The notes: generated by a model not told the origin, from the sequence alone. A DNA stretch of 64,000 nt from Deltaproteobacteria bacterium (GCA_019307945.1 JAFDIS010000005.1:1-64000), one strand, 5' to 3'; shown: positions 1 through 9,069, counted from the first letter of the stretch. Program-made: numbers and translations.

Positions 1-107
1 GCAGTGTGAACCTCGTGCCCGTCGCGGTTCAGCAGAAGTTGCAGGCTTTCCCGCATCCGGGGCTCGTCGTCCACCACCAGTATCTTCGTCCGTGTCTCCA
101 TGACCAT
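1..107 (-). CDS. response regulator, receiver-domain N-terminus (partial)
   Basis: Only the first ~35 codons lie in the window; the gene runs off the left edge. The frame reads MVMETRTKILVVDDEPRMRE and onward, which matches the first beta strand and acidic pair of a CheY-like receiver domain. The run KILVVDDEP followed by MRESL and a short leucine-rich helix is especially common in NtrC-type (sigma54-dependent) regulators, but the output domain is not visible, so that is a guess. Two in-frame ATGs (107 and 101) could start it. It diverges from pdxA; the space between holds the pdxA promoter. Confidence 0.8.
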   Translation of the reverse strand, partial: MVMETRTKILVVDDEPRMRESLQLLLNRDGHEVHT

Positions 108-225
108 CGCCCCCGAGGCACTCATCCGTCCTCCGCATGAAAACGGGCCGGTCGACCCAGCGATTCCCTACAAAAACCTTGTCCGAAGTATAGGCGAAAA
201 CCGTGTGGTGTCAAGCGCATTCAGA

Positions 226-254
226 TTGACACTTTCTTTCGGAAAACAGATAAT
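226..254 (+). promoter_or_regulatory. sigma70-type promoter for pdxA-uvrA
   Basis: TTGACA at 226-231 and GATAAT at 249-254, separated by exactly 17 bases: a near-consensus housekeeping promoter. The predicted transcription start is near 261, only about 12 bases before the first ATG of pdxA and about 27 before the preferred TTG start. Confidence 0.75.
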
Positions 255-287
255 TCATCATTGTTTTAGTTTATGGAGATCACTGCT

Positions 288-1325
288 TTGACGAAATCTC
301 CCCTCATCGGTATCACCATGGGCGACCCTGCCGGGATCGGCCCGGAAATCATCGCAGAGGCCCTCCTGGACCCGGAGATTCGTTCCCGCTGCAGGCCCCT
401 GGTGCTGGGAGACCCCGATGTAATGGCCGAGCGGATCCGACGCCCCGGATCCGGGTGTGGACTGCGGATCCTGGACGACCCGCGGGGAGCGGATCCCTCC
501 CCGGCGTGCATCGATTTGCTTTGTTTAAGCAACTTGGGCGGTGGGAAAATCGTGCCGGGCAGACCCTGCGTGGAAGGGGGTAGGGCCATGATGGCGTACA
601 TACTTCGCGCCGTGGAACTGGCTATGGCGGGCGTGCTTGATGCCGTGGTAACGGCGCCCATCAGCAAGCGCCTCATGAAGGAGGCGGGTTACCCTTTTGA
701 AGGGCACACTCAGCTCCTGGCACATCTGACCAAGACCCGGAAAGTGGTGATGATGCTGGCAGGAGCCAGGCTCCGTGTGAGCCTGGTCACTATTCACCTG
801 GCCCTCAAGGATGTGGCCGGAATCCTGACGGAAGAGGCCGTCTATGATACCATCGTGATGACCGCCGGAGCGCTTCGAGACGACTTCGGCATTCCCCGAC
901 CGAGAGTGGCCGTGGCCGCCCTGAATCCCCACGCAGGCGAAGAAGGCCTCTTCGGCCGGGAAGAGAGCAGGTTCATCGCGCCTGCTGTCAGAAGAGCCCG
1001 GGGGCGGGAATATGCGGTTGAAGGCCCTTTTCCCGCAGACACTCTTTTTCATAAGGCCGCTTGCGGCGCTTACGACGCCGTGGTGGCCATGTACCACGAC
1101 CAGGGTCTCATTCCTTTGAAACTTCTTCATTTTTCCGATGCGGTCAACGTGACCCTCGGTCTTCCCATCATTCGCACCTCCGTGGATCATGGAACGGCCT
1201 ACGACATCGCCGGAAAGGGGATTGCAGACCCCTGCAGTCTCAAGGCCGCTGTTTTCATGGCCGCCGAAATGGCGCTGAGGCGGCGGGATGCCCGGCAGGG
1301 TCGGTCCGGCGGGGGGCGTTGTTGA
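288..1325 (+). CDS. pdxA: 4-hydroxythreonine-4-phosphate dehydrogenase
   Basis: PdxA oxidises 4-phosphohydroxy-L-threonine with NAD in the DXP-dependent pyridoxal phosphate pathway; it is a cytosolic metal-dependent dimer. Seen here: the N-terminal signature [10 protein letters not shown], then VTAPISK, the [10 protein letters not shown] segment, [13 protein letters not shown], and [10 protein letters not shown] followed by [12 protein letters not shown] near the C-terminus, in the family order. Length about 345 residues is typical. An ATG at 273 is in frame but has no Shine-Dalgarno sequence; the TTG at 288 is preceded by GGAG at 275-278 with 9-base spacing and gives the usual short N-terminus, so I prefer it. 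uvrA begins 3 bases after the stop, so the two are probably co-transcribed. Confidence 0.96.
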   Translation: MTKSPLIGITMGDPAGIGPEIIAEALLDPEIRSRCRPLVLGDPDVMAERIRRPGSGCGLRILDDPRGADPSPACIDLLCLSNLGGGKIVPGRPCVEGGRAMMAYILRAVELAMAGVLDAVVTAPISKRLMKEAGYPFEGHTQLLAHLTKTRKVVMMLAGARLRVSLVTIHLALKDVAGILTEEAVYDTIVMTAGALRDDFGIPRPRVAVAALNPHAGEEGLFGREESRFIAPAVRRARGREYAVEGPFPADTLFHKAACGAYDAVVAMYHDQGLIPLKLLHFSDAVNVTLGLPIIRTSVDHGTAYDIAGKGIADPCSLKAAVFMAAEMALRRRDARQGRSGGGRC

Positions 1326-1328
1326 CAC

Positions 1329-4148
1329 ATGTCGGGCCGCTTCATCAAGATCCGGGGGGCGAGGGTCCACAACCTCAAGAACATCTCCCTGGACATCCCG
1401 CGAAACAAGCTGGTGGTGATCACAGGGCTGTCGGGTTCCGGGAAATCCTCTCTGGCCTTTGACACCGTCTACGCGGAAGGACAGCGTCGCTACGTGGAAT
1501 CGCTCTCCGCTTACGCCAGGCAGTTCCTGGAACAGATGGAAAAGCCCGACGTGGACACCATTGAAGGACTCTCGCCCGCTATAGCTATCGAACAGCGGTC
1601 TTCCCGGCACAACCCCCGCTCCACCGTGGCCACTGCCACGGAGATTTATGATTACCTCCGACTTCTCTTCGCCCGGGCAGGCAGGGCTCATTGCCCTGGA
1701 TGCGGGAAGGAGATTCGACCTCAGAGTGTCCAGCAGATAGTGGACCAGATCCTGGCCCTCGTCGAGGGTGCCAGGATCCGGATCCTGGCACCGCTTGTCA
1801 AAGGCAGAAAGGGGCGCCATGAGAACCTCCTTCGGAGACTGCGAAGGGATGGTTTCACCCGCGTTCTGGTGGACGGCGAGATTCGCTTGCTTGAAGAAGA
1901 GATTTCCCTGGATCGCAACCGGACCCATGATATATCCGTGGTTGTGGACCGCCTAGTGGTGAAACAGGGCATCCGGCAACGTCTGACCGACTCCATGGAA
2001 CTGACCTTGGGCCTTTCCGGGGGGAGGGCAGTGGTGCACGTGCTTCCGGACCGCGAGATATTTTTCAGCAGGAATGCCTCGTGCGAGGCTTGCGGAATCA
2101 GCATTCCCGAACCAACCCCGCAGATGTTTTCCTTCAACAATCCACAAGGAGCCTGTCCCGAATGCGGTGGTTTGGGCTCCAAACGCCACCTGGACCCGGA
2201 ACTGGTCATAGCGGACCCATCCCTGCCGGTGACCGGGGGCGCCGTGGCCCCGTGGAGCGGTCGGCTGAGTGGGTATTACGCCCAACTGCTTGCCTCGGTT
2301 TGCCGGCACTACGGAGTGGATTCCGAAGCCGCGTTCCAGGACCTTCCCCCTGTCGTCCAGGATGTTATTCTCCACGGGTCAGGCGAGGAGGAGATTCAAT
2401 TTTCCTACCGCGGACGCAAATCCCGCTACGAGGTGCGGCGTCCCTTCGAGGGAGTGATTCCTTCCCTGGAGCGGCGGTTTCGCGAAACCGAGTCACAGAA
2501 AGTGCGGGAGGAGATTGCAAGGTACATGGCGGTGAGACCCTGCCCGGCCTGCGGGGGAGCGCGCCTCGGACCGGTGAGCCTCTCAGTGAAGGTGGGAGGC
2601 AGGTCCATCAGCGAGATCACGGCGCTTTCCGTGGAGGGAGCAACAGCGTTTTTCGAGGAACTTGAACTGGAGGAGCGGGAGCAGGCTATCGCGCAACGAA
2701 TCCTGCGGGAGATTCGAGGCCGCCTCGGTTTTCTTCAGAGCGTGGGGGTGGGTTACCTCACCCTGGATCGCGCGGTGTCCACCCTTTCCGGAGGGGAGGA
2801 TCAGCGGATCCGGCTGGCCACCCAGATCGGCTCGGGCCTGGCCGGGGTCCTCTACGTCCTGGATGAGCCCAGTATCGGTCTTCACCAGCGGGACAATCGG
2901 CGCCTGCTCCGGAACCTCAAGAGACTCAGGGATCTGGGGAACACGATCCTGGTGGTGGAGCACGACGCGGAGACGATCCTTGCGGCCGATCACGTGGTGG
3001 ACATGGGTCCCGGCGCGGGTAGAAAAGGAGGGGAAGTGGTTTTTCAGGGTCCTCCCCGCCTGCTGGTCCAAGATGAGCGATCTGTTACGGGCGCATACCT
3101 GTCGGGGCGCAAAATCATACCCGTGCCCTCCAGGCGGCGAAAGGGCTCGGGCAGGACCGTGGTAGTGGAGAGGGCCGCGGAGAACAACCTGAAGGATATC
3201 ACCGTGACATTTCCGTTGGGAATCATGATATGTGTCACGGGGGTTTCCGGTTCCGGCAAGAGCAGTCTGGTGAACGGAATCCTGTACCCTGCGCTCAGCA
3301 GGGCCCTTTATAGATCGCGAAGGCCGGTTGGCAGGGTGGGAGAGGTGAGGGGGGTGGAGGCCATTGACAAGATCGTCCACATCGACCAGAGTCCCATCGG
3401 CCGGACCCCGCGGTCCAATCCGGCCACCTACACCGGTCTTTTCAAGGATATCCGCGAATTGTTCGCCATGCTCCCCGAGGCCAAGGCCAGGGGGTATAAA
3501 CCGGGACGGTTCAGTTTCAACGTGAAAGGGGGACGGTGTGAGTCGTGCAAGGGAGAGGGAATCCTCCGCATCGAGATGCATTTCCTGCCGGATATCTATG
3601 TGCAGTGCGAGACATGTCGGGGGCTGCGTTACAATCGAGACACCCTTGACGTGCGATACCGGGGACAAAACATCGCTCAGATCCTGGACATGACCGTAAA
3701 CCAGGCCTACGCTTTCTTCCAGAACATCCCTGCTCTCAAGACGAAGTTGGAAACGCTAATGGATGTGGGGCTGGGCTATATCAAGCTTGGGCAGGCGGCC
3801 ACCACCCTTTCGGGCGGGGAGGCACAGCGGGTGAAGCTTTCCAGGGAGCTGGCGCGCCGGGGTACAGGAAACACCCTCTACCTCCTGGATGAACCTACCA
3901 CGGGACTTCATTTCGAAGACATTCACAAGCTCCTTCAGGTCCTGAACCGATTGGTGGGCATGGGCAATACCGTGGTGGTCATCGAGCATAACCTGGATGT
4001 AATCAAGACCGCGGACCACATCATCGATCTGGGGCCTGAGGGAGGAGAGCGCGGTGGGTTTCTCGTGGCCTCCGGCACACCAGAAGATGTGGCCCGGGTT
4101 CCCGGATCATACACCGGTCGCTATCTCAAGGCGGTCCTGGGGATCTGA
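1329..4148 (+). CDS. uvrA: excinuclease ABC subunit A (UvrA)
   Basis: Damage-recognition ATPase of nucleotide excision repair; the dimer loads UvrB on damaged DNA. The 939-residue length is standard. Both ABC modules are visible: Walker [10 protein letters not shown] near residue 32 and GVSGSGKSS near 638, signatures near 485 and 826, each followed by a Walker B ending in LDEP. Zinc-binding cysteine pairs CPGCG, CEACG/CPECG and [14 protein letters not shown] are present. One oddity: the first ABC signature reads [14 protein letters not shown], with Asp where the family almost always has Ala (LSGGEAQ); the second is canonical. The gene follows pdxA with a 3-base gap. Confidence 0.98.
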   Translation: MSGRFIKIRGARVHNLKNISLDIPRNKLVVITGLSGSGKSSLAFDTVYAEGQRRYVESLSAYARQFLEQMEKPDVDTIEGLSPAIAIEQRSSRHNPRSTVATATEIYDYLRLLFARAGRAHCPGCGKEIRPQSVQQIVDQILALVEGARIRILAPLVKGRKGRHENLLRRLRRDGFTRVLVDGEIRLLEEEISLDRNRTHDISVVVDRLVVKQGIRQRLTDSMELTLGLSGGRAVVHVLPDREIFFSRNASCEACGISIPEPTPQMFSFNNPQGACPECGGLGSKRHLDPELVIADPSLPVTGGAVAPWSGRLSGYYAQLLASVCRHYGVDSEAAFQDLPPVVQDVILHGSGEEEIQFSYRGRKSRYEVRRPFEGVIPSLERRFRETESQKVREEIARYMAVRPCPACGGARLGPVSLSVKVGGRSISEITALSVEGATAFFEELELEEREQAIAQRILREIRGRLGFLQSVGVGYLTLDRAVSTLSGGEDQRIRLATQIGSGLAGVLYVLDEPSIGLHQRDNRRLLRNLKRLRDLGNTILVVEHDAETILAADHVVDMGPGAGRKGGEVVFQGPPRLLVQDERSVTGAYLSGRKIIPVPSRRRKGSGRTVVVERAAENNLKDITVTFPLGIMICVTGVSGSGKSSLVNGILYPALSRALYRSRRPVGRVGEVRGVEAIDKIVHIDQSPIGRTPRSNPATYTGLFKDIRELFAMLPEAKARGYKPGRFSFNVKGGRCESCKGEGILRIEMHFLPDIYVQCETCRGLRYNRDTLDVRYRGQNIAQILDMTVNQAYAFFQNIPALKTKLETLMDVGLGYIKLGQAATTLSGGEAQRVKLSRELARRGTGNTLYLLDEPTTGLHFEDIHKLLQVLNRLVGMGNTVVVIEHNLDVIKTADHIIDLGPEGGERGGFLVASGTPEDVARVPGSYTGRYLKAVLGI

Positions 4149-4210
4149 ATCCGCCCGAAAAGAGCGTCGGCCCGCCCCCCCTGAGACGGCGTATTGCGGG
4201 GCCCGCGGGC

Positions 4211-4239
4211 TTGATTCTTCCGCCCTTACACTGTATAGT
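4211..4239 (+). promoter_or_regulatory. sigma70-type promoter downstream of uvrA
   Basis: TTGATT at 4211-4216 and TATAGT at 4234-4239 with a 17-base spacer. A transcript would start near 4246 and run through a strongly structured 165-base stretch before the DnaJ-domain gene at 4413. It is the best promoter candidate in the 264-base gap after uvrA. Confidence 0.55.
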
Positions 4240-4245
4240 AGTGAA

Positions 4246-4341
4246 TATAGTGCGGTCGAGGATGACTGGGGGAGGAAGTCCCCTTTGCGGGGACCTGCCC
4301 ATAGCGGGGGCGGGAGACGGGGGCATCCTCCATTGCTTTTT
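4246..4341 (+). ncRNA. candidate structured RNA or leader
   Basis: The gap between uvrA and the DnaJ-domain gene can fold into a compact multibranched element. GAGGATG (4258-4264) pairs perfectly with CATCCTC (4324-4330) and encloses two smaller hairpins: GTCCCC/GGGGAC (4278-4283 with 4289-4294) and GCCC/GGGC (4297-4300 with 4308-4311). A run of five T follows at 4337-4341, and the sigma70-like promoter at 4211-4239 would start a transcript right at its 5' end. I do not recognise a known riboswitch, 6S, SRP or RNase P signature, so it could be a small RNA, a leader, or a chance fold in GC-rich DNA. Confidence 0.3.
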
Positions 4342-4412
4342 CATCGGGGAGTCCCGGGGTCTCGCGAAACGGCGCCGAGGAGCGAGGCGCCCCGGCGTGA
4401 TCGGAATTTCAA

Positions 4413-5150
4413 GTGCCGAGTCGAACGTCCAAAAAAAACAGCGTGGTCACCACATCGGCTCGCAGGAGCAGGCGCTGCCTCGCATGCGGCACTGAGAAAA
4501 TCGAGCCCCGCAGACGCTATTGCTCGGACGAATGCCGCCGCCAGATTCTCTGGGTCCTTGCCTTGTCAAAGGGTCTGCTCAAGGCGTTCAACGCGCGGTA
4601 TGCGGCCTTCTCCTTTACCCCTGAGCACGTGATTCTGGACGTGATCCCGGCCTGGTCCAATGCCATTTCCAGATTCACCCGGGCCCGGACCAACGGCTGC
4701 AAGCCTGCCGAAGATCTCAAGTGCCTGGTCCTGGACTGGGGTCGGGAGTGGCACGGACTGGTGGGCAACCGCAACTCCCGCAGCTACGCCTCCATGCACC
4801 TGTTGCGTGAAAATCACAAGGAAGACCTGGATCCGTCGGCCATTAAGCCGGACAAGAAAAGACGGCCTCGTCTGTCCAAGCCGGAAAGGGATTCTCTGAA
4901 ATTGCTGAAGCTTGAAAGAGAATCCCTCTCCCCCGACTGCTGCCGGGAGAAGATCAAGGCGGCATACAAGAAGATGGCCAAGATTCACCATCCGGACGTG
5001 GGAGGTGACGCGGAGATGTTCAAGCGCTTGAACGAGGCCCATCGTCAGATGCTGGGGTGGGCCGAAAACCCGCAGTTCACGTCGAGAAAGGCGCTTCCTG
5101 ACTCCTGGTCTTACGATGGGGCCACCAGCAGGTGGTATCCCCCCCTCTGA
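4413..5150 (+). CDS. zinc-finger and J-domain protein
   Basis: 245-residue protein with a J domain at its C-terminal end (about residues 165-220): KIKAAYKKMAKIHHPDVGGD followed by MFKRLNEAHRQML, with the HPD tripeptide that stimulates DnaK ATPase near residue 192. The N-terminus has a cysteine cluster, CLACGTEK then YCSDEC (CxxC-N11-CxxxC), which looks like a zinc knuckle. The middle (LDVIPAWSNAISRFTRARTNG...) I do not recognise. A C-terminal J domain with an N-terminal metal site differs from DnaJ/CbpA, so this is a specialised co-chaperone-like protein of unknown client. Likely transcribed from the promoter at 4211-4239. Confidence 0.8.
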   Translation: MPSRTSKKNSVVTTSARRSRRCLACGTEKIEPRRRYCSDECRRQILWVLALSKGLLKAFNARYAAFSFTPEHVILDVIPAWSNAISRFTRARTNGCKPAEDLKCLVLDWGREWHGLVGNRNSRSYASMHLLRENHKEDLDPSAIKPDKKRRPRLSKPERDSLKLLKLERESLSPDCCREKIKAAYKKMAKIHHPDVGGDAEMFKRLNEAHRQMLGWAENPQFTSRKALPDSWSYDGATSRWYPPL

Positions 5151-5279
5151 CTCGTTCGAGTTCCAGTCGGATTAATGGCGGGCCGGTGGAAGCCTTTATA
5201 CTGCTCGCAGAAAGCCGCGGGCTTTCGCCGTGGATGAATGCGGTTACATGAACCCCCTGAGCTTTAGACGGGAGACGCC

Positions 5280-5501
5280 GTGAGTTCGCTCTGGTTCGCC
5301 CTTTTCCGCGGTGAACTGTGCAGGATACGCCTGACGAAACGTGGTTGCCTCGCCACGGAGGTGTGGCGAGGCGGCTCGTGGGAGCGGGGGCCTGATTTCA
5401 GTAAAGTGGATTTCACGGGTAGGGTGATCAGCGCCGAGGAGGCTCGCGCCTGGATCAGGGCTCGGTTTCGGAGAGGGCCCGCTCGAGGGCAGGGTCGGTG
5501 A
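5280..5501 (+). CDS. small hypothetical protein
   Basis: 73-residue frame starting with GTG at 5280, preceded by GGAG at 5271-5274 with 5-base spacing. Its TGA overlaps the GTG that could begin the nitroreductase (GTGA at 5498-5501), a spacing typical of coupled genes and the main reason to accept it. Composition is protein-like (SSLWFALFRGELCRIRLTK..., then DFSKVDFTGRVISAEEARAW), with the last part very basic. No family recognised. A -10-like TATACT lies at 5197-5202, and a small GAAAGCC/GGCTTTC hairpin at 5210-5226 precedes it. Confidence 0.5.
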   Translation: MSSLWFALFRGELCRIRLTKRGCLATEVWRGGSWERGPDFSKVDFTGRVISAEEARAWIRARFRRGPARGQGR

Positions 5502-6025
5502 GGGAGAAGACGGAGTATATGAAGGCCATGCTGGATCTGATCAGGACACGCAGGAGTATTCGCCGTTTTACAGGGGAGACCGTAGGCGATGAAATGCTTC
5601 GTACCATCATGGATGCGGGGACTTGGGCCCCGTCCGGGCTCAACAACCAGCCTTGGCGGTTCGTGGTGGTGAAGGACCCCGAGGTCAAACGGCGGCTTTC
5701 CGGTTACACCAAGTATTCCCAGGTCATCGAGGGAGCAGCGGCCTGTATCGCGGTGTTCCTGGATGTCTCCCGGAGCTATGACCGGGAAAAGGACCTCCAG
5801 GCCGTGGGCGCCTGCATCCAGAACATGCTGCTGTGCATCCATTACCTGGGGCTGGGGGGTGTGTGGCTGGGCGAGATCCTGAACCGCCGGGAGGAGGTGG
5901 AACGCTGTCTGGATGTGCCGGAGCATTGCGAACTAATGGCGGTGGTGGCACTGGGTCATCCCGACGAGACCAAAGGGAGAGGAAACCGAATGCCCCTGGA
6001 GGAGGTCCTCATAAAAGATCTGTGA
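5498..6025 (+). CDS. nitroreductase-family FMN oxidoreductase
   Basis: Small flavoprotein of the nitroreductase superfamily, which uses NAD(P)H and FMN to reduce varied substrates. Seen: the N-terminal LDLIRTRRSIRRFTGETV motif (FMN phosphate contacts), WAPSGLNNQPWRFVVV, and the C-terminal GLGGVWLGEI and VALGHPDETK segments. At about 168-175 residues it is on the short side but complete. The GTG at 5498 overlaps the preceding small gene; an in-frame ATG at 5519 gives a more usual N-terminus (MKAMLDLIRTRRS). The physiological substrate cannot be told from sequence. A strong terminator follows. Confidence 0.9.
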   Translation: MREKTEYMKAMLDLIRTRRSIRRFTGETVGDEMLRTIMDAGTWAPSGLNNQPWRFVVVKDPEVKRRLSGYTKYSQVIEGAAACIAVFLDVSRSYDREKDLQAVGACIQNMLLCIHYLGLGGVWLGEILNRREEVERCLDVPEHCELMAVVALGHPDETKGRGNRMPLEEVLIKDL

Positions 6026-6049
6026 TACTGTATGGATGGTGGTGAACCG

Positions 6050-6096
6050 AAAAACCCCGTCCGGGGCGCGGGCGTGCGCACCGGGCGGGGTTTTTG
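6050..6096. terminator. bidirectional rho-independent terminator
   Basis: A GC-rich stem built on AAAACCCCG and CGGGGTTTTT arms with a GC-rich inner loop, flanked by A-run and T-run, so it works for both strands. It sits between the convergent nitroreductase and flagellin genes. Confidence 0.8.
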
Positions 6097-6119
6097 TTGA
6101 GGGTTTACTGGCCGTATTC

Positions 6120-6950
6120 CTAGCCGAACAGGGAGAGCACGTTCTGTGGTGCCAGGTTGGCCTGTGCCAGCATGGCGGTACCGGCCTGGAGCAGAATCTG
6201 GTTCCGCGTGAAGGAGATCATCTCGAAGGCCATGTCCGCGTCCCGGATGGTGGATTCCGAGGCCGCGATGTTCTCGATGGACGTGGCCAGGTTGGCCGAG
6301 GCAAAGGAGAGCTGGCTCTGGGCCGCACCGATGCTCCCCATACCGGTTCCGGCAACGCTCACGCCCTGGTCCACGCTCGTAATGGCCGACTGTGCACCGG
6401 ACTTGTCGGTGAGGTCCAAGCTGTTTACGCAAAGGGCAGTGGCCGTGAAATTCACGTTGGACAAGTCCACGGTGATCCGGGCGTCGGACGAGGCGGTGGT
6501 TCCTACCTGGAAATCCAATGAGCCGCCCTCCCCGTTGATCAGGGTGACCGCGCTGTACTTGGTGTCGGCTGCGATCCGGTTGATCTCATTGATGAGCTTC
6601 CCTGCTTCCGCGTTCAGGGCCGTGCGCCCGGCCGAGTCCGTGTTGTCGGACGCCGCGGAGGTGGCCAGCTCTTTCAGACGTTCCAAGATCGTTTCGACCT
6701 GGTTCGCCGCACCTTCCGCCTGCTGCAGCATGGCGTTGGCCTGGGCCGTGTTCTGCTGGGCCATGCGCAGGCCGCGCACGTCGGTGCGGAAGGCGTTTGC
6801 GATCTGAAGACCCGCCACGTCGTCACGGGCCTGGTTGATCCTGAGGCCCGATGAGAGCCGGGCGATGGACTTGGAAAGGGCGTTGTCCGTCGCCGTCAAC
6901 TGCCTGTGGGCGTTGAACGCCGCGATGTTGTTGTTGATCCTAAGTCCCAT
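6120..6950 (-). CDS. fliC: flagellin
   Basis: Filament subunit secreted by the flagellar type III apparatus. The N-terminus GLRINNNIAAFNAHRQL and LSSGLRINQARDDVAGLQIA, and the C-terminus ILLQAGTAMLAQANLAPQNV ending in LSLFG, are the conserved D0/D1 helices. At 276 residues it is short: nearly all D0/D1 with a small central domain. The region centred on residues 95-195 is rich in Ser/Thr/Ala/Asp, the kind of surface that Maf-type enzymes O-glycosylate. AAGGAGG precedes the ATG. Only one flagellin gene is seen. Upstream lie sigma28-like and sigma54-like promoters and a leader of about 130-165 bases; the neighbouring Maf and glycosyltransferase genes point to a glycosylated filament. Confidence 0.97.
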   Translation of the reverse strand: MGLRINNNIAAFNAHRQLTATDNALSKSIARLSSGLRINQARDDVAGLQIANAFRTDVRGLRMAQQNTAQANAMLQQAEGAANQVETILERLKELATSAASDNTDSAGRTALNAEAGKLINEINRIAADTKYSAVTLINGEGGSLDFQVGTTASSDARITVDLSNVNFTATALCVNSLDLTDKSGAQSAITSVDQGVSVAGTGMGSIGAAQSQLSFASANLATSIENIAASESTIRDADMAFEMISFTRNQILLQAGTAMLAQANLAPQNVLSLFG

Positions 6951-7089
6951 GGTGAAATCCTCCTTGAATGTCTATACTCCCCGGCCATCCCTGCCGGGGG
7001 TCGATGGTGAGTCACGGCCGAATGCAATCCTGGAAAACTGGGCGCCTCATCCCCCCTTTCCGGTGCCTGATTTTCGACCTTCAATGGCC

Positions 7090-7117
7090 TTATCGGTCTG
7101 CTGTTGTCGAATCTTGA
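7090..7117 (-). promoter_or_regulatory. sigma28 (FliA)-type promoter of flagellin
   Basis: Read on the minus strand: TCAAGATT, 12 bases, then ACCGATAA. The -10 differs from GCCGATAA at one base and carries the diagnostic CCGATAA; the -35 matches TAAAGTTT at 6 of 8 with a spacer one base longer than usual. Transcription would start near 7083, leaving a leader of about 130 bases. Confidence 0.55.
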
Positions 7118-7125
7118 AGCCTTTT

Positions 7126-7141
7126 TGCAATGTGGAAGCCA
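7126..7141 (-). promoter_or_regulatory. sigma54-type promoter of flagellin
   Basis: Read on the minus strand: TGGCTTCCACATTGCA. It has the invariant GG and GC dinucleotides separated by 10 bases, with TGGC at -24 and TTGCA at -12. It lies directly upstream of the sigma28-like element and 271 bases or less from the neighbouring gene's stop, so both promoters can only serve fliC. Confidence 0.6.
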
Positions 7142-7221
7142 CCCGCCGACAGGAGCAGGGGGTGTGGCTGGTGCGGTTCGGAAGGGATTTCAGGGTTGAT
7201 TTTCTTCAGCCTGCCTCTTCC

Positions 7222-9006
7222 TCAGAATCCGGCGAATCGTAGTACTTCACGGGCGGCCTCTTCCTGTCCGCAGAAGCGGAGAATGGCGGAGAGGATTTCT
7301 GCAACTTGCCGGTCGCCCGGGTGTTTTTCGAGGTGATCGCGACAGACTTCGATGGCCTCACCCAAGGCCCCTTCCTCCGTCAGGGCCTGAATCAGATCCA
7401 GGCGGTAGGTGTGGTTGTCCGGGATCAGGTCCAACGCAACGCGGAAGGCCTGGGCGGCCAGGTCGGTCTTGCCCTGCGACGCATAAATTCCACCCAGTGC
7501 GTGAGCCGCCGCCGCGTCAAAGGGATTTCGCTCCAGTGCACGATCGAGGATCCTGGCGGCACCTTCCGCATCGCCCTTCCGTTTTTCAAGCCCGGCGATT
7601 TCCACCCAGGCGGGCGCGAAGTCAGAAAAGATCGCGAGTGCTTCTTCAAAGGCCTTTGCCGCGCGCTCCGGATCCTCGTCCCTCAGGGCCTGGCCCTGGA
7701 GCATCCTGAGCCTCAGGGATTTGGGGTGTGCTCTTTGGAGGTCTGAAAGCCTGTCGGTTCCGTCCTTGTCCCCTGCATACGCCCTGAGCAAGGCGGGGTG
7801 GTAATAAGCGGGCATGAGGCGGCAGGCCTCTTTCCATAAGGCCAGCGCTTCGGCTTTCTCGCCGTGATTCCACAAGTCTATACCCTGCACCGTCTTGGCC
7901 TCGGCCTCGCTCACGCGGGAATAATAGAGGCGGGTCCCGGGTACCTGCTCCAGTGCATCAAAGGGGAGTTCTTCTTCTGAGCGGACGCGGCAGAGGGACT
8001 GATAGAACCGCACCCGTTGCGCCGCGTGGTCGTCTTCCAGGCGGTTTTGCATGACGTAGCGGTGGGCGTTGCGGGCCAGCTGGAATATCAGAGAGGGGGT
8101 CCGAAGCAGACGGTCCAATACGGTGTGAAGGGTCGATGCATCCTCGAAGAACAGCGCTGTTTGCCCCTCTCTTGCGTTTTTCAAGTATGGCCCTACGCGG
8201 GAGAGTACGGGTACCACGCCACGGGATCCGTACTCGATGAACTTGACGTCGGAACGGCATAGATTGAACGCCGTGGGGGCGAGCGGAGCGATACCCACGT
8301 CCAGCTCGTCAAGAAATCGGAAGTAGTCCTCCAGACTCCCTCCCTGCCGGTAAAGAAGACGCGGATCGTCGTGGGAGCCGAAGACCTCTTCGAACTGCCT
8401 CCTATTGCCCATGAAAGAGAAGCGGACGAAGGGGTAGGACCGGAGCACGTCCCGGATCACGGGTGCGACTGCCTTGAGATCCTCCGTATGGCCCAGTGAT
8501 CCGCCCCATCCGATGGTGATCTCCCCGCCCGGGGGGCCCGGCGGAGGTCCCGGCAGAGCGATCTGGTTCTCGAACACCACGCGGCGCGGATTGAGAAACG
8601 AGAATCGATCCAGCAGGACTTGGCTCACGCCCTGGGCCGCGTCCGCCATCCGGATGAGCTGGAACACGGTACCCAGACAGACGGGATTGCTGAAAGAAAG
8701 CTCGAAGTTCACGCTGGGGGGAAGAGCGGTGAAATTGTCCGAGATTTCATAAACCGTGGCAAGCCCCTTTTTTTTCCTTTCATCTACGATGGGCAGGAGA
8801 TCCGGCTCCCAGGTCAGATGGAGGATCAGGATGTCCGCGCATCTGCACAGGATTTCCAGATGGGGTGAAAGAATGGATGTATTGACCACCACCACGCCGG
8901 GGATTCTGCCCATGGCCGCTCCGGGCTGGTGAATTCGATAGATGTAATCGCCCTCGTTCAGCCGGGCGTTGGCGGTAACCTGCACTATTTTGAAAGGCTC
9001 TTTCAT
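7222..9006 (-). CDS. glycosyltransferase with C-terminal TPR repeats
   Basis: 594-residue cytosolic protein. Residues ~1-350 form a GT-B-like glycosyltransferase (ADILILHLTWEPDLLP, ITIGWGGSLGHTEDL, then DVKFIEYGSRGVVPVLS in the donor-site region). Residues ~370-590 are helical tetratricopeptide units (ALWKEACRLMPAYYHPALLR, AAKAFEEALAIFSDFAPAWV, AARILDRALERNPFDAAAAH). TPR-linked glycosyltransferases near flagellin commonly modify flagellin or surface glycans. It is the last gene of the maf operon, 63 bases after the Maf-like gene and just upstream of the flagellin promoters. Sugar and acceptor unknown. Confidence 0.85.
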   Translation of the reverse strand: MKEPFKIVQVTANARLNEGDYIYRIHQPGAAMGRIPGVVVVNTSILSPHLEILCRCADILILHLTWEPDLLPIVDERKKKGLATVYEISDNFTALPPSVNFELSFSNPVCLGTVFQLIRMADAAQGVSQVLLDRFSFLNPRRVVFENQIALPGPPPGPPGGEITIGWGGSLGHTEDLKAVAPVIRDVLRSYPFVRFSFMGNRRQFEEVFGSHDDPRLLYRQGGSLEDYFRFLDELDVGIAPLAPTAFNLCRSDVKFIEYGSRGVVPVLSRVGPYLKNAREGQTALFFEDASTLHTVLDRLLRTPSLIFQLARNAHRYVMQNRLEDDHAAQRVRFYQSLCRVRSEEELPFDALEQVPGTRLYYSRVSEAEAKTVQGIDLWNHGEKAEALALWKEACRLMPAYYHPALLRAYAGDKDGTDRLSDLQRAHPKSLRLRMLQGQALRDEDPERAAKAFEEALAIFSDFAPAWVEIAGLEKRKGDAEGAARILDRALERNPFDAAAAHALGGIYASQGKTDLAAQAFRVALDLIPDNHTYRLDLIQALTEEGALGEAIEVCRDHLEKHPGDRQVAEILSAILRFCGQEEAAREVLRFAGF

Positions 9007-9069
9007 TTTCTATCCGCGAGACGTTGTCGGGCCGATCCAGGCCGTATGGCCCTGGGACCCCGTTACCGA

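Noticed and set aside
525-1928. A 467-codon open frame on the minus strand across pdxA and uvrA
   Set aside because: It mirrors two certain genes in GC-rich DNA, and its translation is Pro/Arg/His-rich with no family features.
4265-4285. GGGGGAGGAAGTCC resembles a conserved part of RNase P RNA
   Set aside because: RNase P RNA is over 300 nt and its other conserved blocks are missing.
4370-4400. GCCGAGGAGCGAGGCGCC resembles the start of an S-adenosylhomocysteine riboswitch
   Set aside because: The following conserved UUGC and the later CAGGCUCG block are absent, and the gene downstream has no SAH link.
6951-7080. GGA motifs in the flagellin leader as CsrA sites
   Set aside because: Several GGA triplets exist, one in the Shine-Dalgarno, but GC-rich leaders have many by chance, and no hairpin clearly presents them.
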